Positions 24,011 through 31,327 of a stretch of DNA of 37,858 nucleotides are shown here, piece after piece. Each line of letters begins with the position of its first letter. Position 1 is the first letter of the stretch. This stretch comes from CBDUQI01 sp965369325 (GTDB lineage Bacteria > Pseudomonadota > Gammaproteobacteria > Steroidobacterales > JBCBZW01): contig CBDUQI010000030.1 in the NCBI GenBank assembly GCA_965369325.1, positions 1 through 37,858 of the forward strand, read 5' to 3'. Both the position numbers and the translations under genes were made by a program. The notes under the pieces are model-generated. The model saw only the letters and a program-made list of their open reading frames with translations, did not search any database and was not told the origin of the DNA.

Positions 24011-24128
24011 TTGAGACCATGAAAGGCAGAGAAAAAGCCTCCTGTCGTGTGAGTTGGGCTCGTGAGTATCCCCTGGGTTAGGTAACATCCTTGTGGCTAG
24101 TGTGAAACGGGGTTGTGCTGAGGCAACA

Positions 24129-24926
24129 ATGTCTATTGACGATTTTTTTGCCCGAGGTTGGGCTCGGTTTTCATTTGACCCTCTGCTCGCTCGATGGGGT
24201 GATTCGGTACGCTCGGCTGCGCTCGAAACCCGCTTTGGTGATTCTCAAGGCCAATGGCTACGCAGTGGCGGCACTTGGTTCGCTGGCGTCAACGCGTTGC
24301 CAAATGATGCGACCGGGGCTATCGCTGGTGGACCAGCGTTAGCCGGCGCCGCCGTCGATTTTGTTCGCAATGATCTGGGGCTGGCCTCGGCCTCGGTCGC
24401 GTTCGATCCTGCACAAGTGTCGATTTGTTATCCGGGGTATCCGCAACGCTCGCCTGGCGAGTCTGCGTCCGCGTTTGGTTACCGCGTGCACAAGTGTGCC
24501 GCGCACATTGATGGCGTGCTGCCGGAAGGCGATAAACGCCGTCGTCATTTGCGCGGGCACCATCAGTTTATCCTGGGCATTCCGTTGACGCCCGTTGATG
24601 AGGGCTCCTCGCCTTTAGTGGTTTGGGAAGGCTCTCATCACCTCGTTCGCCAGACACTCAGGCAGTGTTACGACGATCTCCCGGGGAGTGCTTGGGGGAA
24701 CGTCGATGTCACCGAGGTCTATTGGCAGCTTCGCGATCGCATATTCGCAGAATGCGAACCGGTGGCGGTGGTTGCTGAGCCGGGGCAGTCCTATGTAATA
24801 CATCGCTTGGCGTTGCACGGCATAGCGCCGTGGCGAGGGCCCGCCACCGAGTCGTCGGATGCTCGTGTTGTTTGCTACTTCCGTCCGGAGACGACGTCGC
24901 CCCAGGCATGGTTGCGTGCACCCTAG
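24129..24926 (+). CDS. Phytanoyl-CoA dioxygenase (PhyH)-like Fe(II)/2-oxoglutarate oxygenase
   Basis: This 265-aa protein shows the facial-triad layout of PhyH-like non-heme iron oxygenases: HxD in CAAHIDGVLP (His126, Asp128), then a long gap through HHQFILGIPLTPVDEGSSPLVVWEGSHH, a distal His230 in LALHGIAPW, and nearby arginines (ARVVCYFRP) for 2-oxoglutarate. The PLVVWEGSH stretch matches the family's loop before the distal histidine. These enzymes hydroxylate acyl-CoAs or small metabolites in the cytoplasm. The ATG at 24129 follows a GAGG site; upstream in-frame starts would add a non-family extension. It stands alone on the plus strand between the CHAT/sigma island and the SDR. The substrate cannot be set from sequence. 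Confidence 0.75.
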   Translation: MSIDDFFARGWARFSFDPLLARWGDSVRSAALETRFGDSQGQWLRSGGTWFAGVNALPNDATGAIAGGPALAGAAVDFVRNDLGLASASVAFDPAQVSICYPGYPQRSPGESASAFGYRVHKCAAHIDGVLPEGDKRRRHLRGHHQFILGIPLTPVDEGSSPLVVWEGSHHLVRQTLRQCYDDLPGSAWGNVDVTEVYWQLRDRIFAECEPVAVVAEPGQSYVIHRLALHGIAPWRGPATESSDARVVCYFRPETTSPQAWLRAP

Positions 24927-25027
24927 GCCGCCGTCGGCCCTCCGTGGTGAATCTGGCGGCAGCCATCCCGCCGATGTGTTTGTATCAGGCTGGGTGTCGC
25001 GCACAGCTACCTAGTAGCGCTTCCGCA

Positions 25028-25789
25028 CTACATGGATGCAGTGAGCCCGCCATCCACAACCAATGTCTGACCCGTCATGTAACTTGCGTTATCCGACACC
25101 AGAAAAGCGGCGACGTTTGCGATCTCCGTCGGATCGGCCGAGCGGCCTTGCAGCGGCACGGTTTTCTCCGCGATCGCCAGGCCTTCCGGGCCCAGAGAAT
25201 TTTCTTCCGATAAAATCTGCGCGGTGCGAACGAAGCCAGGTGCGATACCGTTAATCCGTACGCCTGATTTGGCCAACGCCACGGCGACGCCGCGAATCAT
25301 GCCGGTGATGCCGCCCTTTGCCGCACAATAGTGCCAATGATCATCCCAGCCCACCGATACGCCGGCAATGGACGCGATACACACAATCGCGCCGTCGCCC
25401 GCCGATTCCATCGCGGGTGCGGCGGCGCGAATCAAACGAAACTGTCCCTTCAAATTCACATCCAACACTTGGTCCCACTTTTCATCGGTGAGGATTGGAT
25501 AGGCGGCACGCGGCGCGATGCCGGCATTGGCGATGAGTGCTGAAACATGCCCGAAGCGGGCTTCGATATCCTGGATGACATCGGTGCAGGCGGCGCTGTC
25601 GGTCACATCGAGCGGGAGGAATGTCGCGCCGCCGCCCGCCGCTTGAATATCCTTCGCGCAGGCAGCGCCTTCGGTCTCAAGAATATCTGTGACGAAGACA
25701 TGGAAACCATCGCGCGCCAGCGCCTTTGCCGTGGCTTCACCGATGCCAATGCCTGCTCCCGAAACAATCGCCGCGCGCTGTGTTTTCAT
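25028..25789 (-). CDS. Short-chain dehydrogenase/reductase (FabG-like)
   Basis: This 253-aa protein is a classical SDR. The cofactor motif is SGAGIGIGEA near residue 10, with a following acidic residue (VTDILETEG) that favours NAD over NADP. LDVTD (residues 59-63) and LIANAGIAPR (about 86) follow. The catalytic Ser is in CIASIAGVS and the YxxxK in HYCAAKGG. The C-terminal PGFVRT and VAAFLVSDNASYMTGQTLVVDGG motifs are standard. A good AAGGGTAG site precedes the ATG. It oxidises or reduces a hydroxyl/keto group, perhaps a hydroxyacyl-CoA or terpenoid alcohol given the AtuA-type operon next door, where SDRs (AtuB, AtuG) are usual. That link is inference from context. Confidence 0.85.
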   Translation of the reverse strand: MKTQRAAIVSGAGIGIGEATAKALARDGFHVFVTDILETEGAACAKDIQAAGGGATFLPLDVTDSAACTDVIQDIEARFGHVSALIANAGIAPRAAYPILTDEKWDQVLDVNLKGQFRLIRAAAPAMESAGDGAIVCIASIAGVSVGWDDHWHYCAAKGGITGMIRGVAVALAKSGVRINGIAPGFVRTAQILSEENSLGPEGLAIAEKTVPLQGRSADPTEIANVAAFLVSDNASYMTGQTLVVDGGLTASM

Positions 25790-26146
25790 TGACTACCCTT
25801 GTTGTTCCTGATGGTCATGGTATTGAGTGTCGGACTTGCCGGGATGCTCGTTTGCACTTAACGGGTTGCGCCCGATTTAGTTGCCTGCCTAAGTCAAGGG
25901 TAGCATAGGCAGGCGGAGTCGCTGCGGTTCCGGGGCCGGCCGACGCGCGTCGGCGCGGCCCCGCGCAGTTAGGCGGCCAACGCGTGTTACAACGCGCGAT
26001 CAGCCCGTCCACGGCCTGCAGGCTTATCCGCGGGTCTGTTGATCACTGAGCAGCCTGTTTCTTTCAGGAATTTTTGTCGCGGCGCCGCCTCTTGGAGTTC
26101 TCCATATTGATAGGGCATAGTCCGGATTGTTGTCGACGTAGCTGGA
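25790..26146. other. Intergenic region between tetR end and SDR start
   Basis: These 357 bp hold a strong stem-loop (25931-25963, listed separately) and must include the SDR promoter. Two minus-strand open frames cross it, but neither has a ribosome site or family character, and one overlaps the regulator's 3' end in another frame. I see no gene. Confidence 0.45.
25931..25963 (-). terminator. Very stable GC stem-loop downstream of tetR
   Basis: CGGGGCCG (25931-25938) pairs with CGGCCCCG (25956-25963), and the interior GCCGACGC-GCGTCGGC (25939-25954) is itself a perfect 16-bp palindrome, giving up to 16 base pairs with one bulged G. It is 184 nt past the regulator's stop on the minus strand. 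No T-run, so it may also be an extragenic palindrome. Confidence 0.5.
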
Positions 26147-26863
26147 TTATCGGCGGGGTAGGTTTTCCGCTCGGGTAACAGCGTTTTCCAACCGCACGAC
26201 CAATTTGGTAAGCGATGCGGGGGTGACATCACGGGGTGCCTGTGCGGTTTGTGATGGCGTGGCGTAGGCCGAACCGAGCATGTGGATCAGATGCTCAACT
26301 ATCTGCTCCAGCGCGTTTTCTCCTGCATTTCCCGAATTTAATAGCTGCGTGCGTGCTGCATATTCCAGCGTGCCGTAAAACATGTCACGGCAAACCCGGA
26401 TAGGAGTAGTGGCTGCAAGCTCGCACCGGTCAATCCCACGTTGCAGAATTTCATCAAGCACGGCGACATACACACGACGTTGTTCGCGCGACGCTGCGTG
26501 GGTGGATTTGTCACTCCGCACGCGCAACGTTAATTCGATTAAGTTAAATCGATCGACGATAGTGCTCAGGTGAAACTGTGCCAGCGCGCGCAGTTGCTCC
26601 AGCGTGGGCGCGTCGCGGTGAACCGCTTCGCGTGCCCCGAGAGTGAGCCCCTCCCACAGGTCGGCCACGAGGGCATGGGTGAGAGCGTTTTTGTTCTGGT
26701 AATACAGATACACGGTGCCCTCGGCAATACCGATGCGCCGGGCAATCTCGGCAATTCTCGCACCGTCGTATCCGCTTTCGTCGAACACTTCGCGAGCGGC
26801 GTCCAGTATCGCTCGTTCTTTGGCCTCTACGCGCTGGCGTTTTGTATGGGGCGTGCCTGACAT
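26147..26863 (-). CDS. TetR-family transcriptional regulator, AtuR-like position
   Basis: This 238-aa repressor-type protein has the TetR DNA-binding domain at residues about 9-60: AILDAAREVFDESGYDGARIAEIARRIGIAEGTVYLYYQNKNAL. The C-terminal helical domain (about 70-210) should bind a ligand, likely an acyl-CoA. Two ATG codons fit, 26863 and 26881; neither has a clear ribosome site, and the shorter is listed since the family domain starts soon after. The gene is divergent from the AtuA-type operon, the same arrangement as atuR with atu genes in Pseudomonas. A 20-bp inverted repeat at 26880-26899 lies exactly where a TetR dimer would block both promoters. Confidence 0.85.
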   Translation of the reverse strand: MSGTPHTKRQRVEAKERAILDAAREVFDESGYDGARIAEIARRIGIAEGTVYLYYQNKNALTHALVADLWEGLTLGAREAVHRDAPTLEQLRALAQFHLSTIVDRFNLIELTLRVRSDKSTHAASREQRRVYVAVLDEILQRGIDRCELAATTPIRVCRDMFYGTLEYAARTQLLNSGNAGENALEQIVEHLIHMLGSAYATPSQTAQAPRDVTPASLTKLVVRLENAVTRAENLPRR

Positions 26864-26879
26864 GGTCGTTTGATTTTTC

Positions 26880-26899
26880 ATAAAATGAGCGTATTTTAT
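26880..26899. promoter_or_regulatory. Candidate TetR operator
   Basis: Perfect 7-bp arms ATAAAAT (26880-26886) and ATTTTAT (26893-26899) flank GAGCGT. The repeat sits at the 5' edge of the tetR gene and about 120 bp upstream of the AtuA-type start, in an A+T-rich patch within GC-rich DNA. If the regulator starts at 26881 the operator overlaps its first codon. Confidence 0.55.
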
Positions 26900-27018
26900 A
26901 TATCCTGAGATTGACTCATGCAAGTAATTGCGCAAGGTTACCGTCGCCACGCGGCGGCGCATTAATCGGTGGAGTCCCGATACCGTGTCAGTGGGCGGTG
27001 CAGCCGGAGCAGTGGGCT

Positions 27019-28842
27019 ATGGCAGAACATAAGGCGATCAGAATTGGAGGCGCCAGCGGATACTGGGGGGATGCCGACATGGCAGTGCCGCAGCTGCTAG
27101 GCGACGGCAACCTGGATTTCATCGTATTCGACTACCTGGCCGAGATTACGATGTCGATCATGGCGCGCGCGCGCGCGAAAAACCCACAGGCCGGATATGC
27201 CACCGATTTTGTCACCGCGGTCATCCAGCCTCATCTGAGCCAGATTGCGGCGCAGGGAATTAGGCTGATATCCAACGCGGGCGGCGTGAATCCACGCGCG
27301 TGCGCGCAAGCGGTGCGCGCGGTGGTGGACGCCGAGGGTCTGGATCTTAAGGTTGCCGTGATCAGCGGTGATGATCTGCTGGGGCAGGCGCCCGCGCTGG
27401 CTGCGGCGGGGCGTACCGAGATGTTCTCCGGGGAACCGTTTCCACCGGTTGATCAGGTGACCAGCGTTAGCGCGTACCTCGGCGCTTTCCCCATTGCAGA
27501 GGCACTCGCACGGGGCGCTGATATTGTCATCACCGGGCGAGTGGTGGATAGCGCTGTGACGCTGGGAGCGTGTATTCACGGTTTTGGCTGGGCGCGCGAT
27601 GAGTGGGACAAACTGGCCGGCGCCAGCTTGGCCGGGCACATTATTGAGTGCGGCACCCAAGCGACCGGCGGCAACTTTACCGACTGGGAGCAGGTTGCCG
27701 ACACGCTGGCCGACGCCGGCTACCCGATCGTCGAAATTCACCAAGACGGCAGCTTTATCACGACCAAGCCGGTGGGTACCGGCGGCATGGTGAGCGTGGG
27801 CACAGTGGGCGAGCAAATGCTCTACGAAATTGGCGACCCGCAGGCGTATCTGTTGCCCGATGTCGTCGCCGATTTTTCCCAAGTTACGCTAACGCAGTTG
27901 GATGACCAGCACGTGCGGGTGAGCGGCGCCCGCGGCGATCCGGCGCCCGATACCTACAAAGTCAGCGCCACCTACGCCGACGGTTGGCGCGCCGGCGTCG
28001 TGCTTTTTTTCTATGGCGAGCAAGCCAATATCAAAGCGCATACGTTCGCGGAGGCGGCGCTTACCCGTACCCGACGCAAGTTGCAGGCGGCGGGTGCGGC
28101 CGATTTTGATGAGGTGCTGGTAGAAGTACACGGCGAGGAAAGTCACTACGGCGAATATGCGCGCACCGAGGGCTCGCGAGAGGTGACGTTGAAGCTTGCG
28201 GTCAAGCACCCCGACCGGCGCGCCGCGAACAAGATCATTCGAGAATCCACAGGACTCGGTTTGGCAGCGCCGCCCGGTCTCACCGGCTACAACGGGGGGC
28301 GGCCCAAGGCCTCACCGGTGGTCAGATTATTCTCGCTGCTGGTTGCCAAAAACCAGGTGCCGATCAGTTTGAGCATGGAGCGCGGCGAGATCGGGCTGGG
28401 CGCCGAGTCGGGTCAGGCATTTGATGCGCTGACATTGCCGCGCCCAGCACCGCCGGTATTGCCGGAACACGATGCGCAGGATCTGCGCAAGGTGCCGCTG
28501 GTAGCGCTCGCCTGGGGCCGGTCCGGCGACAAGGGTGACAAGGCCAATGTGGGTGTTCTGCCGCGTGATATCGCTTATGCGCCTTGGATTTGGGCGGCCC
28601 TGACTGAGCAGGAGGTGGCGAGCCGCTTCGCACATTTTCTACACGGCCCGGTGGAACGCTTTTACCTGCCAGGTACGGGAGCAATCAATTTTCTGTTGCA
28701 CGATGTGCTGGGTGGCGGCGGTGTCGCCAGCCTGCGTAACGATCCCCAGGGTAAAGGCTATGCCCAACTGCTGCTGCAAACGCCCATCGCCGTGCCCTCA
28801 TCCCTGGCCAGCGCGCTGCCGCCGCATACGGCTATCGGGTAA
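27019..28842 (+). CDS. AtuA-family (DUF1446) protein
   Basis: This 607-aa protein matches the acyclic terpene utilisation AtuA family: N-terminal RIGGASGYWGDADMA, then LDFIVFDYLAEITMSIMARAR, LISNAGGVNP, VAVISGDDLL, ADIVITGRVVDSAVTLGACIH, and KPVGTGGMVSVGTVGEQMLYEIGDP. The C-terminal roughly 100 residues (LVALAWGRSGDKGDKANVGVL, FLHGPVERFYLPGTGAINFLL) form the second conserved module usual in proteobacterial members. It is required for growth on citronellol-type terpenes in Pseudomonas, but its reaction is not established. The ATG at 27019 follows a GGAG site; an upstream in-frame ATG at 26911 would read through the promoter. It is first in the operon with the acyl-CoA carboxylase genes. Confidence 0.88.
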   Translation: MAEHKAIRIGGASGYWGDADMAVPQLLGDGNLDFIVFDYLAEITMSIMARARAKNPQAGYATDFVTAVIQPHLSQIAAQGIRLISNAGGVNPRACAQAVRAVVDAEGLDLKVAVISGDDLLGQAPALAAAGRTEMFSGEPFPPVDQVTSVSAYLGAFPIAEALARGADIVITGRVVDSAVTLGACIHGFGWARDEWDKLAGASLAGHIIECGTQATGGNFTDWEQVADTLADAGYPIVEIHQDGSFITTKPVGTGGMVSVGTVGEQMLYEIGDPQAYLLPDVVADFSQVTLTQLDDQHVRVSGARGDPAPDTYKVSATYADGWRAGVVLFFYGEQANIKAHTFAEAALTRTRRKLQAAGAADFDEVLVEVHGEESHYGEYARTEGSREVTLKLAVKHPDRRAANKIIRESTGLGLAAPPGLTGYNGGRPKASPVVRLFSLLVAKNQVPISLSMERGEIGLGAESGQAFDALTLPRPAPPVLPEHDAQDLRKVPLVALAWGRSGDKGDKANVGVLPRDIAYAPWIWAALTEQEVASRFAHFLHGPVERFYLPGTGAINFLLHDVLGGGGVASLRNDPQGKGYAQLLLQTPIAVPSSLASALPPHTAIG

Positions 28843-28874
28843 GCTCGTCTCCGAGCCCCTCATCAGAGCAAGCG

Positions 28875-30497
28875 ATGTCAGTGTTTCAATCCAAAATCAG
28901 CCCAACCTCAGAGAAATTTGTGCGTAACCGCGGCGACATGTTGGCGCTGGTAGAGCAGCTGCGAGCGCTGGAGGCGCGCGCGATCACCGCGTCCAACAAG
29001 CGTCGGCCGGTGTTCGAGAAGCGTGGACAGATTCCACCGCACGAGCGTATTGCGCACTTGCTGGATCCGGGCATGCCGTTTTTGCGCCTGCATACGCTGG
29101 CTAACTATCTGGTGGAAGATCCGGATCCGCAGAGCAGCCTTCCGGGTGCCAGCCTTATTTGTGGGATCGGTTTTGTCCGCGGCGTGCGGTGCATGGTGTG
29201 GGCCGATGACAGCGGCATTCGTGCGGGCGCCATGACCCAGGGATCGCTGAGGGTTGTCCTGGCGTTTCAGGAAATGGCCAAGCGGCAGAAACTCCCCTTC
29301 GTGCACCTAGTGGAAAGCGCCGGCGCTGATCTGATGAAGTTTCTGGTGGAAAGCTGGGCAGGCTCTGGTGCAGTGTTTCGCAACCTGGCGCAGCTAAGCG
29401 CCATGGGTATCCCGACGGTGGCCGTGCTGCATGGCCCGTCGACCGCAGGTGGCGCTTACATGCCGGGCCTGTCCGACTATGTCATCGGCGTCAGGACCAA
29501 CGGGCTTGCCGCGCTGGCGGGTGCCGCGCTGGTGCATGCGGCGACTGGCGAAGTAGTGGATGAACGTGAGCTGGGCGGCAGCGAGATGCACGCTAGCGTT
29601 TCCGGGTTGGTGGAGTACCTGGCGCAGGACGACACCCACGCACTGGCCATGGCCCGTGATGTGGTGGGTCGGTTGAACTGGAACGCTCGCGCCAGCTCAC
29701 CCCCGCGTGTTGAGTTTAAGCCGCCGCGCTACGACGCCGATGAACTGGCTGGGGTGGTGCCCGTGGACTATCAGGTGCCCTACGACGTACGCGAAGTGCT
29801 CGCGCGCATTGTGGATGATTCGCACTTCACCGACTTTAAACCCCGTTACGGCAGCGCCACTGTTTGCGTGCAAAGCACTATCACGGGGTATGCCTGCGGC
29901 ATCATCGGCAACAACGGTCCGATTGATCCGCCCGGCGCCACCAAGGCCGCGCAGTTTTTGCAGTTGTGCGATACCGCTGACATCCCGGTGATATTCCTGC
30001 ACAACACCACCGGTTACATTGTAGGCACCGACTCGGAGCAGGCGGGCATGATCAAGCACGGCTCCAAGATGATCCAGGCAGTGTCCAACTTGCATGTGCC
30101 CAAGATCGCGATGTATATCGGTGCCAGTTACGGCGCGGGAAACTACGGCATGTGCGGCTACGCGTACGAGCCGGATTTTCTGTTCGCCTGGCCCAATTCA
30201 TCCAGCAACGTGATGGGTAGCCGGCAGGCGGCCAAGACTATGACGCATGTGTACGAAGTGGCCGCAACTCGAAAAGGCATTGAGGTGGATCGGGAGAAGC
30301 TTGCCGCGCAGGAGGCCGGCATCATCGGACACTTTGCCAAACAGGAGAGCGCCTTCTATACCTCTGGGCGCGGCCTGGACCACGGAGTGATAGATCCCCG
30401 CGACAGTCGTAGAGTGCTTGGCTTCGCATTGGAAACCTGTTTAGAGGCGCGTTGCCGCCAATTGACGCCGAACAGTTTCGGCGTGGCCCGAATGTAG
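28875..30497 (+). CDS. Acyl-CoA carboxylase beta (carboxyltransferase) subunit, methylcrotonyl/geranyl type
   Basis: This 540-aa carboxyltransferase has both crotonase-like halves. The N-terminal half has KRGQIPPHERI-like KRGQ, LLDPGMPFLRL, the STAGGAYMPGLSDYVIGV loop and AATGEVVDERELGGSEMH, whose AATGE and LGGxxxH pattern is that of methylcrotonyl- or geranyl-CoA carboxylases rather than propionyl-CoA carboxylases. The C-terminal half has ILHNTTGYIVGTDSEQAGMIKHGSKMI and YGAGNYGMCGYAYEPDFLFAWPNS. It transfers carboxyl from biotin to the acyl-CoA. Length is normal. It is 32 nt after the AtuA-type gene and 10 nt before the hydratase. Which acyl-CoA is used cannot be fixed from sequence alone. 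Confidence 0.87.
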   Translation: MSVFQSKISPTSEKFVRNRGDMLALVEQLRALEARAITASNKRRPVFEKRGQIPPHERIAHLLDPGMPFLRLHTLANYLVEDPDPQSSLPGASLICGIGFVRGVRCMVWADDSGIRAGAMTQGSLRVVLAFQEMAKRQKLPFVHLVESAGADLMKFLVESWAGSGAVFRNLAQLSAMGIPTVAVLHGPSTAGGAYMPGLSDYVIGVRTNGLAALAGAALVHAATGEVVDERELGGSEMHASVSGLVEYLAQDDTHALAMARDVVGRLNWNARASSPPRVEFKPPRYDADELAGVVPVDYQVPYDVREVLARIVDDSHFTDFKPRYGSATVCVQSTITGYACGIIGNNGPIDPPGATKAAQFLQLCDTADIPVIFLHNTTGYIVGTDSEQAGMIKHGSKMIQAVSNLHVPKIAMYIGASYGAGNYGMCGYAYEPDFLFAWPNSSSNVMGSRQAAKTMTHVYEVAATRKGIEVDREKLAAQEAGIIGHFAKQESAFYTSGRGLDHGVIDPRDSRRVLGFALETCLEARCRQLTPNSFGVARM

Positions 30498-30507
30498 GAG
30501 TTTGCGG

Positions 30508-31314
30508 ATGACACAATTGCCCAAAGTGGATGCCCTTGAGCTGCAACTGCAGGAGGGTTGGCTCACCATCTGGTTTAATCAGCCCGACAAACGTAACGCG
30601 CTGACCGAGCAACTCTCCGCGCAGCTTACCCAGGTACTGGTGTCGGTTCGTGATGACAGGGCGGTGCGGGGCATTACGTTGCGCGGTCGCGGCGGTGTGT
30701 TTTGCGCTGGCGGCGACCTTAAGTCCTTCACCTCAGACTTTCAGTCAGGTCCGCGTGAGGATGTAATTGCTCTGTCGATGGGCATTGCCAATCTGTTACA
30801 TCTGGTAAATACCATGCCGCAGGTGGTGGTAGTACTGATCGAAGGCGCCGCGATGGCGGGTGGGTTGGGTATTACCTGTTGCGCAGATGTGGTGATCTGC
30901 GAATCGGGTGCACGCTTTGCGCTCACCGAAACCATGATCGGCCTGAGTCCGGCGCAGATCGCCCCGTACGTAATCGCCCGCTTGGGCTATGCGACGGCAC
31001 GGCGCCTGATGCTGACGGCGGCACGCTTCAAAGGCGAGGACGCGCTGGGCCTGGGGCTGGCCGATTTTGTGCATGAGAATGTTGAGGGGCTGGAGGCGAT
31101 TGAGGCGCAAATCCGCAAACAAGTGCTTTCGTGCGCGCCGCAGGCAGTGGCAGATACCAAAGCGCTGATAATCGCGCTGCCCGGGCTCCGCGATCAGCAG
31201 GCAAGGGTGCAGGCGGCGGCTGAGAATTTCGCCGACCGACTGTTGAGCGATGATGCCCGCGAGGGCATCGGCGCCTTCTTCGAAAAACGCAAACCCCGTT
31301 GGGCTGAGCAATGA
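30508..31314 (+). CDS. Enoyl-CoA hydratase/isomerase family protein, AtuE-like position
   Basis: This 268-aa crotonase-fold enzyme shows NQPDKRNALTEQL near residue 30, oxyanion-hole segment VFCAGGDLKSF near 70, the second oxyanion segment IEGAAMAGGLGITCCADVVI near 115, and FALTETMIGLSPAQIAPYVI, which carries a glutamate at the usual catalytic position. It would hydrate the unsaturated glutaconyl-type CoA made by the carboxylase, as AtuE or the leucine-pathway glutaconyl-CoA hydratase do. A clean AGGAG site precedes the ATG at 30508. Only 10 nt separate it from the carboxyltransferase gene, and 13 nt from the alpha subunit, so the three are one operon. Confidence 0.85.
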   Translation: MTQLPKVDALELQLQEGWLTIWFNQPDKRNALTEQLSAQLTQVLVSVRDDRAVRGITLRGRGGVFCAGGDLKSFTSDFQSGPREDVIALSMGIANLLHLVNTMPQVVVVLIEGAAMAGGLGITCCADVVICESGARFALTETMIGLSPAQIAPYVIARLGYATARRLMLTAARFKGEDALGLGLADFVHENVEGLEAIEAQIRKQVLSCAPQAVADTKALIIALPGLRDQQARVQAAAENFADRLLSDDAREGIGAFFEKRKPRWAEQ

Positions 31315-31327
31315 GCCGGGTGCGTTA

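Noticed and set aside
14700..24100. Mobile element or prophage carrying the CHAT/peroxidase locus
   Set aside because: No integrase, transposase, tRNA, terminal inverted repeat or flanking direct repeat is visible; only composition suggests transfer.
25987..26232. 81-aa minus-strand frame downstream of tetR
   Set aside because: It overlaps the regulator's 3' end out of frame and has no ribosome site or recognisable character; a frameshifted regulator tail was considered but the TetR frame has its own clean stop and normal length.
27097..27882. 261-aa minus-strand frame opposite the AtuA-type gene
   Set aside because: Antisense shadow of a strongly conserved gene.
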